A stretch of DNA of 64,000 bases from Pelagomonas calceolata (lineage: Eukaryota; Sar; Pelagophyceae; Pelagomonadales; Pelagomonadaceae), in NCBI GenBank assembly GCA_918797485.1, contig CAKKNE010000002.1:5856501-5920500 (forward strand), written 5' to 3'. Below the pieces are notes generated by a model, which was not told the DNA's origin, did not search any database, and saw nothing but the letters and a program-made list of their open reading frames with translations. Of the stretch, positions 57,747 to 64,000 are shown piece by piece. The position numbers were made by a program, and so were the translations under genes. How positions within the stretch are numbered: the first letter of the stretch is position 1; each line of letters opens with the position of its first letter.

Positions 57747-60224
57747 CTACGCCGTCGACGCAGCCGTCGCCGCGGGCACCAGCGCGCGCAGGCTCTCCGG
57801 GAACGGCTCGCTCGGCGGGTCGCGCTTCTCGAAGACCTTGAAGCTACCGCGCGCGTTCCTTCCCTCCCGACCCGTATCATTATAAGCCCGCCAGTGCGCC
57901 CGGAGCTCCGCGTTCATCGCCGCGCCCTCGAGGCCGTGCTCATGTAAAGTCTCCGCCGCGTCGACGAAGCCGAGGTGGACGGCTCCGTGCTGCTCTTTCA
58001 CTGACGTGGGCAATTGCAAAGGATAATAACCGGCCGCAAACACCACCACGTCGTACTTGCCCTCGTTACCCTTCTTTTCGATATCTCCACCAAAAAACGC
58101 AGCGCCGCCGTCCGCGGCGGTCTGCGCGGCCTCACCGAATCTCTCCGTGTGCCGCTGTTTCTTCCTCTTATCGCCGGCGGCTGGACCGGCGAACGCGACG
58201 ACCACCGGTTTCAAACCGCCGTTCCCGTCGCTCTTCAGGAACGCGCCGCGCCGGATCAACAGCGCGTCGGCGGCCGCAGCGGCTAGTTGATCGTCGATCG
58301 TGGCCCAGAGCCGCGGCCGCGAGCTCTTGTTCCGCTCGTCGTACTCCTCCGCGACGACCGCCTCCCACGCCTCCTCGAGCGTCTCGCCGCCGACGATCAT
58401 GGCCTTGGTCTTGGGGTCGCGGACGATGTCCATGACGCGTCTCAACAACGGAACGGCCTCGTCGCTCGGCTGCTTCGCCCGGAAGTAGATCGAACCCTTG
58501 CAGCGCTGCCCGTCGTCGTCCACGTCCCAGGACACCGTGCCGTCGTCGTTGCAGATGCCGAGCTGGCGGCCGACGGCGCCGAAGAGGATCCACTTTCTAC
58601 GTTTATGAGCGAAGAACGCCGCGAGCTCGGTCAGCACGCTCGCAATGTTAATGCCCGCCTCCTCGAAGTCGACCGGCCGACCCGCGATCTCGGACGCGAG
58701 GCGCAGCATCACTAATACAATCGCATACGCGGTCTCCGTGAAGAACACGCTTCGGTCGGCAGGAAAGATGTCGCTGCTATAGATGACGTCCGTCGACCGC
58801 ACCGTGACCCTAAACGGTTCGACCAGCCGCTGGCCCTGCAACCACTTCAAATAACGCACGTGGTTCGTCGCGATCACGACCCTGAGAGTTTCGCCGCCGT
58901 GGACGCGTCTCGCCATCGCGGCGCGTTTCACGCCCTGGCACCGGACGCCCTCGATCTCGATGTCTTGGCGATCACTGTCCGTTTTGAGGTCGACGGCGGC
59001 CCGGCACCTCTGGAAGTGCGGCCCGCCACCGGTCCACTTGTCGCCTGCTAAGTCATGGAGGTTGTGCGGGTCGACGCCGCCGCCGAAGTAGGCGACCCGC
59101 GCGGCAGCGCGCCGCGTCGCGAGCAGGGCGCGCTGCGCCGGGAGCGCGGCGTCGACGAGCGCGAGCGCGTCGCCGGCCAAAACGACGTCGCGCGCGCGCC
59201 GCGCGTCGAGGAGCGACGTGACGGGCGCGAGCATCGCCGCGACGGAGTCGACGGCGGCGTCGCCCTGCAGCGCGACCAGGCCCTCGCGCGCGGCGAGGGC
59301 GTCGCGGGCGTCCTCGAGCGCGTGCACCGCCCGCCCGGCCTCGACCAAAGCCGCGGTCGACCCCTTGACAAGCCGCGAGAACGCCCAGAGCGCCTCGAAC
59401 AACTCCTTGATGTACCCGTTGTGGACCAACGAGTCTAACGAGGAGCGGCCGGTGCGGCAGTTCATGATTATTACTTTCACGAGGTCCATGAGGTCTCGGG
59501 CCTCCTTCGTCCCCAGGCCGAGCGTCACGAACGCGGTCATGAGGCCCGCAAAGTCCCAGTCCAGCTCCGGCACGCGGCTCGGCACGGGCGGGCCGTGCAG
59601 GTAGCCGAAGGTCTCCTTCATGTAGCGCAGCGTCTCGCCGCCGTCGAGCGAGATCTTGTCCTTGCTCACCGTCGCGAGGCCGAGCTTGTCGAGGGCGAGG
59701 CCGAACGCCGAGAACGACGCGTACGTCCAGTTCTTGTCGTTCTCGTCCAGTAACGAGCCCATGGCCTCGACGAACGTCACGAGGTTGGCGGTGTGGTCTC
59801 CCGAGCATGACAGCTTGCGGCTGCCGCACAGCACCGTCCAGTCGCCGTCGACGTTCCGCGCGAGGAAGCGCTGCCACAACGTCGCGTCGCACAGCAAAGC
59901 TTCGGTCGCGGCGGCGATCTGCATCAGCGCGAGGGCCTTCTCGTGTTTGGGGAACCGCGACAGATGAATCACGAGAGCGGTGAGCGAGCTGCGCTCGTTC
60001 GTCACGTCCTTGCGGCAGCGGGGTGGCCCCATCGCACGAATGTAATGTCTCCTTTTTGCAGCTGTCTTCGAAGCGCACGCCTGACCCGCTGCAGGAGTGG
60101 CTCGCAGCGGTGCGAATTGCAGCGTCTCTTGTTTTGTAGCTTTGTCGCAGCAGTAAACGTCTCTCAAAACGAATCCTGCGGCGCGTACGAGCTCGTTTGC
60201 GCTCGCCACCGATAAAAGCCTCAT
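57747..60224 (-). CDS. Large protein of unknown function (825 residues)
   Basis: No family was recognised. Visible features are a Cys-containing N-terminus that could be a leader (or start at Met65, 60032), a helical first half (TALVIHLSRFPKHEKALALMQIAAATEALL), an Ala-rich helical segment about residues 280-370, and a second half of beta/alpha strands (GSIYFRAKQPSDEAVPLLRRVMDI; YDVVVFAAGYYPLQLPTSVKEQ). Codon usage is uniform and the frame is uninterrupted over 2.5 kb, so it is a real gene. No membrane segment. Confidence 0.7.
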   Translation of the reverse strand: MRLLSVASANELVRAAGFVLRDVYCCDKATKQETLQFAPLRATPAAGQACASKTAAKRRHYIRAMGPPRCRKDVTNERSSLTALVIHLSRFPKHEKALALMQIAAATEALLCDATLWQRFLARNVDGDWTVLCGSRKLSCSGDHTANLVTFVEAMGSLLDENDKNWTYASFSAFGLALDKLGLATVSKDKISLDGGETLRYMKETFGYLHGPPVPSRVPELDWDFAGLMTAFVTLGLGTKEARDLMDLVKVIIMNCRTGRSSLDSLVHNGYIKELFEALWAFSRLVKGSTAALVEAGRAVHALEDARDALAAREGLVALQGDAAVDSVAAMLAPVTSLLDARRARDVVLAGDALALVDAALPAQRALLATRRAAARVAYFGGGVDPHNLHDLAGDKWTGGGPHFQRCRAAVDLKTDSDRQDIEIEGVRCQGVKRAAMARRVHGGETLRVVIATNHVRYLKWLQGQRLVEPFRVTVRSTDVIYSSDIFPADRSVFFTETAYAIVLVMLRLASEIAGRPVDFEEAGINIASVLTELAAFFAHKRRKWILFGAVGRQLGICNDDGTVSWDVDDDGQRCKGSIYFRAKQPSDEAVPLLRRVMDIVRDPKTKAMIVGGETLEEAWEAVVAEEYDERNKSSRPRLWATIDDQLAAAAADALLIRRGAFLKSDGNGGLKPVVVAFAGPAAGDKRKKQRHTERFGEAAQTAADGGAAFFGGDIEKKGNEGKYDVVVFAAGYYPLQLPTSVKEQHGAVHLGFVDAAETLHEHGLEGAAMNAELRAHWRAYNDTGREGRNARGSFKVFEKRDPPSEPFPESLRALVPAATAASTA

Positions 60225-60362
60225 GATCTGGACGGGTTTTCCGGCTTTTTGCGCGACCCTCGCCGAGGAGCGCGACTTACGCAGATAAATATCGTCGTTT
60301 TCAGTAGCATGCTTGCCAAATTACGCGCCACGAACATACATGTTGTCCGGCAAGTCGCCAAC

Positions 60363-61090
60363 ATGCCAAGCAAGGAGGCTGACCGCTGCGTCAAGGCCGA
60401 CAATCCGGACGCGGCGGTCGACGCGTGGCGCGTGAGCAACGCGGCCGAGACTCGCGACACGGCGGAGGCCGCGTCGATGACATCGGAGGGCGTGAAAGAC
60501 CCCGCGCCGGCCGCGCCGGCCGAGACTGACCCGAGTTTGGAGGATCAGCCCGCGCCGGCGGAGCTGCAGTTCTCCGCGGCGGAGGAGGACGACGGCGCGC
60601 AGTCCGTCGACCACGACGCAACGCCCAAGCTCGACGACGCGGCATCTGTGAGCTCGCATGGCGAGGCGGATGACGGCGCGCTCGCGGCGGCGCAGGGCGG
60701 CCTGGGGCGCCGCGGACCTCGTCCGGGTCGGAAGGCGCCTCTGCTGATGATTTGGACGCGGCCCCCGAAGACAGCGACGAGGCCGCCGCGTCGACGACAT
60801 CGTCAATAGATAGGGACGTTGCTCCAGCCGTCACCGTACAGGCGACGACGCCGGCGGCGCCGCGGCATGTGCGCCCGGCGCGCCAGCGCCAACGCGCAAT
60901 TGCACCAGGTCTCACGCCGGTAGCGAGCGTAGCCGCGGCGGCATTGGATATGTCGACCCCTCCCCTGAGGGTCCTCGCAGACGACATGCGACGCGAAGGG
61001 CGCGACGTGACGGTGTTCAGTCTCGCCAATGCGTTTGCGAACACGTTGCTTGACGAAGACGAGGTCGAAGACGAAGACTCGTCTCCGTAG
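60363..61090 (+). CDS. Acidic low-complexity protein, frame change near 60690
   Basis: From 60363 the frame reads an Ala/Asp/Glu-rich acidic region (ASVSSHGEADDGALAAAQ) that becomes Arg-rich and stops at 60809. Frame 2 from about 60695 gives SGSEGASADDLDAAPEDSDE and a C-terminus with a helix and acidic end (LANAFANTLLDEDEVEDED), stopping at 61090. A small intron or a 1-bp indel in the GC run 60690-60720 would join them. No domain was recognised. Confidence 0.5.
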
Positions 61091-61301
61091 ACCAATAGCT
61101 ATGCCGGTGGCGGCGCCCATCGCGCTATCAAGGACCGCATCACACGCGCGTTGCTCGAGCCGGCTCAGACGACGGCTAGGATGACACCGAGACTAGGTCA
61201 TAAAAACCCGACCGTGACAGTGTCAAAAGTCCAATACCTAAAAAAATTACTTAAAGCCGAGACTGCAGGCACCAGGCAACCCGCACCTGAATCACAACAA
61301 G

Positions 61302-62366
61302 TTACGCGCCGTCTACGAGGGCCCTACAGGTCTCCGTGAAGGCCTCGGGCATGCCGTTTTCGCCGAGCGCGTAGCCGCCCTCCAGCCCGAGCGCAACGCG
61401 CGTCCGCGGGTACCGCGCGAGGATCGCGTCCACGGATTGTGCGAAGTCGGAAGGCTGAAGCGTCATCGTCGCGAGGGGGTCGGGCTCGAGCGCGTCGTAG
61501 CCCGAGCACACGAGGAGGCAGTCCGGTGCGGGATCAAGCAGAAAGGGCAGCGCCTTGTCGCGCAGCGCCGCGAAGTACTCGTCCGAGCCCGACCCCTTGG
61601 GCAGCGGCAAATTCAAAATGTTGCCCAGCGCGCCCCGGTCGGACTCGTCCTGGCCCGTGCCCGGGAACCCGCCCGCCTCGTGGATCGAACAGTAGCGCAC
61701 GCGCGGCTCTTGACCGAAGATGGCCGCGACGCCGTTGCCGTGGTGCACGTCCCAATCTAGAATAGAGACGGCCGACCTATGCGGAAATATTGCGTGGACC
61801 TTCGTGAACCTCCACGTGGCGCGCCCGAACTTTGATTTCCACACGGCGGCCGACGCGCCGCCCTCCAGCGCCTTGGCTACGGCCGCGCATGCGTAGTTCA
61901 CGAGCCCAAAGCCCATGGCCGTCGTCCGCGTCGCGTGGTGGCCCGCGGGCCGACTGAGAGCGAAGGCCGGGCCCTCGTCGTCCACGGCCAGCGCGACGGC
62001 GTCGGCCCAGGCCCGCGTGCCGTCCAACACGGCCTCCCAGCTCCCCGGCGCGCAGTACGTGTCCGTGTCGAAGCCGCCTCCCGTTTGGGACATGGCCTGG
62101 ACCTCGCGCAGGTGGTCGACGTCGTGCACCAATTTCAGCGCGTCGACGGCGTCGAAGACCGTGCACGTCGTCGAGTTCACCGCGTTGCGCCAGTCTTTGA
62201 CTTTCACGTCCGACGCGAGGAGGGCCGCTTTTGCACTTTCCAACCTTTCGGGCACTTCGGCGTGGTTGGCGGACGGCGGGCGGTGGAGCTTGTGCAGGGA
62301 CTGCTCGATGATGGTCAAGGCTTGCAGCGTGGCGAGCAGGGGCAGGAGGCGCAGGAGTGGCTGCAT
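61302..62366 (-). CDS. Histone-deacetylase-like/acetylpolyamine-amidohydrolase enzyme with leader
   Basis: Exons 61855-62366 and 61302-61776 give 328 residues. A signal-like N-terminus (MQPLLRLLPLLATLQALT) precedes the arginase/deacetylase fold: RPAGHHATRTTAMGF (His-His), ILDWDVHHGNG (zinc Asp/His), SGYDALEPDP (zinc Asp region) and EGGYALG. The zinc ligands appear intact. Class II HDACs and polyamine deacetylases share this pattern. The leader suggests an ER or plastid location. Introner excision gives GASAVSILDWDVHHGNG. Confidence 0.82.
   Translation of the reverse strand: MQPLLRLLPLLATLQALTIIEQSLHKLHRPPSANHAEVPERLESAKAALLASDVKVKDWRNAVNSTTCTVFDAVDALKLVHDVDHLREVQAMSQTGGGFDTDTYCAPGSWEAVLDGTRAWADAVALAVDDEGPAFALSRPAGHHATRTTAMGFGLVNYACAAVAKALEGGASAAVWKSKFGRATWRFTKVHAIFPHRSAVSILDWDVHHGNGVAAIFGQEPRVRYCSIHEAGGFPGTGQDESDRGALGNILNLPLPKGSGSDEYFAALRDKALPFLLDPAPDCLLVCSGYDALEPDPLATMTLQPSDFAQSVDAILARYPRTRVALGLEGGYALGENGMPEAFTETCRALVDGA
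61777..61846. mobile_element. Introner element, short, in the deacetylase gene
   Basis: The 70-bp element runs from CTATGCGGAAATATT to GATTTCCACACGG, with a perfect duplication CGGCCGAC at 61769-61776 and 61847-61854 (coding strand GTCGGCCG). The intron is 61777-61854, 78 bp. Confidence 0.9.
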
Positions 62367-62859
62367 TTTGCTCTGCAGTGCCTGGCAGTATCAATGCGCG
62401 ATTAGCAATGCTTGCAGCAGCAAGCCAAAAAAGTGATGCCGAGTCCAGCAGGCGCAGCTGCTCAGGCTCAGGCTCAGGCTTGCTTGGTACAATAATATTA
62501 TGACATTGTCATGCGGCATCCCTAGTGTCTTACAGGCCGCTAGCTCAGCAACTCGAGACCCCTGCTGTCAGGTATGGTACAACACGCAAAGAGACGCGGA
62601 GAGAGGGTCGAGCGGGCTGTGAAAAAGCAGGTAGTGGGAGGGATGGGGGCCCTGATGAGGCGCTGGCGGAGTTGGCTCGCGGCCCCGCGTTCAGTCAATA
62701 ACGGTATGCAGCCATTCATGCTCGGAGATAGTCATTTGTGCAAGTATTGACGAGTGCAGCGGCAATCGTTAAGCAAATCGGCCAAAAAACCACTGGTGCA
62801 GCCCTGCAGTGGCTGCAACAGCCACCGCGGAGCACCCGAGGCGAATCGCGGAGCACCCG
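62367..62859. promoter_or_regulatory. Divergent intergenic region
   Basis: The 493-bp gap contains the consensus CTAG-bounded motif (62521-62544) and a short AGGCTC tandem near 62462-62478. No RNA gene was seen. Confidence 0.45.
62521..62544 (+). repeat. CTAG-bounded intergenic motif, consensus copy
   Basis: CCTAGTGTCTTACAG then GCCGCTAGC, with the upstream GGCATC also shared with copies at 39425 and 49484. Confidence 0.85.
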
Positions 62860-63846
62860 ATGGCCCACTTGCTGCTCCTTGCACTATGCGTAGCGACGAG
62901 CAACTCGATTGCCCTCCACGCGCCGGCTCGAGTGAAGACGCTCGGCGCGACGCGGTCGGCGCTGGCGTTGCTCAAAGCGGGCGACTTTGAGCACTTGGCG
63001 CGGCAGTTTAGCAACTCCGAGGGCATCCTCGCGCTGACGCTGCCCGGCAGCCGCCAGCGGTGCCTCGTCATCCACGAGAGCCGGGCCGACCTCGCGCGGC
63101 GCATGTGCGCGTCGTCGGTTCTGAAAGACAGGGTCGCCGGCGACGTGGCGTTCCCGGGCCTGACGCGCCAGCGGGACGGCGAGCGCTACGCGGCCGCGAA
63201 GACGGCGCTCAACTCAGCGCTGTGCGGCGTATCGGCCAGACGGCGTATCGGCCAAACGGCCTTCGCCGCGGCCTTCGACGCGGACCACATACATGACGAC
63301 GACGCCTACGCGCTGTGCGTCGCGCGCTGTGCGCTACGCGCAACTCTCTTCGGCGACGACGAGGACACGGCGACGGCGTTCCTGGGACCGGCCGCGCTCG
63401 CGACGTCGGCGGCGGCGCCGCCGCCGCCGAGGCAGAGCGCGATGCGCGCCAGGCTGCGCGTCGCCGCGCGTCAGGCGAAGCTGCTGATGTCGGGCGCGCC
63501 GTTCTTCGAAGTCGTCGATGGCTTCACGAACGTGGACGCGAAGACGCTGCGCGCGCGCCGCGGCGTCCGGAACCCGGCGCCTGCGGCCGCCGCGGCGTTC
63601 CGCGCGGAGACGGAAGCCAGGCGCGAGGCGGCGATCGCGGCGCGGCGGCGCGGTGGCGCGGGAGCCGACGGCTCGGCGGTCGCGCGGCTCTGCGCGGACG
63701 CCTCGCTCGAGGACGCGGACGTGGCGGCGGCGCTGTGGGACCTCATTGTCGCGGGCACAGCGACGACGGCCGAGCTCGCCTCCGAGGCGCTCAAAATCGG
63801 ACGCGGCGACGGCTCGGTCGACGCGACCGCCCTCGTCGAGGACGTC
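62860..63846 (+). CDS. Cytochrome P450-like protein, partial (5' exon)
   Basis: The window cuts this gene. The start at 62860 (or 62809) gives a signal or membrane leader (MAHLLLLALCVATSNSIAL), a region reminiscent of the P450 N-half (FSNSEGILALTLPGSRQR; FPGLTRQRDGERYAAAK), and an I-helix-like segment (LWDLIVAGTATTAELAS). The Asp/Glu usual after AGT is Ala here. The heme-binding Cys would be in later exons. The frame runs to VEDV at 63846 where an introner begins. The P450 call is tentative. Confidence 0.45.
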
Positions 63847-63854
63847 GCGAGAGC

Positions 63855-64000
63855 CTGTGTGGAAATCAAAATTTAACGGCGCGTTCGTGCTGAATCATCG
63901 CGTCGACCTCCACGCCATCGACGCGACGCCTGCTCGATGGCGTGGCGATGCCGGTTCCTCGCCGCTCGTGCACCCGACGCACTGGTTGATTTCCACACAG
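63855..64000. mobile_element. Introner element at the window edge
   Basis: This 146-bp element runs from CTGTGTGGAAATCAAAATT to TTGATTTCCACACAG, ending at the last base of the window. The upstream 8-mer is GCGAGAGC (63847-63854). Its interior is the reverse complement of 47593 minus about 50 bp. The downstream duplication is outside the window. Confidence 0.9.

Noticed and set aside
1-64000. CRISPR arrays, bacterial operons or prophage
   Set aside because: No regularly spaced repeats with unique spacers and clear eukaryotic introns throughout.

Overview
The window looks like nuclear DNA of a compact, very GC-rich single-celled stramenopile alga, most like a pelagophyte such as Aureococcus. 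The evidence is mixed eukaryotic and plastid gene content (HRD1, TWINKLE, a voltage-gated proton channel, an anoctamin, DcpS, light-dependent protochlorophyllide oxidoreductase, acetylornithine aminotransferase with an N-terminal leader), few introns, short intergenic gaps, and many copies of a short intron-making transposon (introner element) of the type described in Aureococcus. The species call is inference; no rRNA or organelle marker is present.

Layout. 1-11 kb: a PDZ gene, the ERAD ligase HRD1, a secretory-pathway membrane protein, and a giant receptor-like gene joining a taurine/nitrate-type solute-binding domain, CUB/EGF modules, membrane segments and a RelA/SpoT-like tail. 11-20 kb: organellar TWINKLE helicase-primase, a DHHC palmitoyltransferase, an Hv1 proton channel, a PDK/BCKDK-type mitochondrial kinase and a secreted or plastid methyltransferase. 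20-33 kb: an MFS carrier, a phytanoyl-CoA dioxygenase-like enzyme, protochlorophyllide oxidoreductase, an anoctamin with a C2 tail, a TPR/RING protein and a small zinc-ribbon protein. 33-43 kb: two lysine-methyltransferase-like genes, an RCC1 protein beside a small secreted Cys-rich ORF, a TPR co-chaperone, an RluA pseudouridine synthase and ArgD. 43-64 kb: an M1 aminopeptidase homologue lacking a zinc ligand, an exostosin-like glycosyltransferase, a CS-domain protein, an Aat-like acyltransferase, a HIR/SPFH protein, DcpS, MYND and GNAT proteins, a large unrecognised protein, a histone-deacetylase-like enzyme and a truncated gene at the edge.

The main structural signal is a set of eleven introner elements. 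Each has near-symmetric ends (CTGTGTGGAAATC at one end, GATTTCCACACAG at the other). Each sits inside a coding region and is flanked by an 8-bp duplication beginning GT or GC. In every complete case the reading frame is restored exactly if the 5' splice site is the GT/GC of the upstream duplication and the 3' splice site is the terminal AG of the element. Because the ends are inverted repeats the element works in either orientation, and both orientations are present. A second signal is a 22-26 bp CTAG-bounded motif found only between genes, usually in one orientation upstream of a start codon. Gene ends follow predicted splicing; there is no transcript evidence here.
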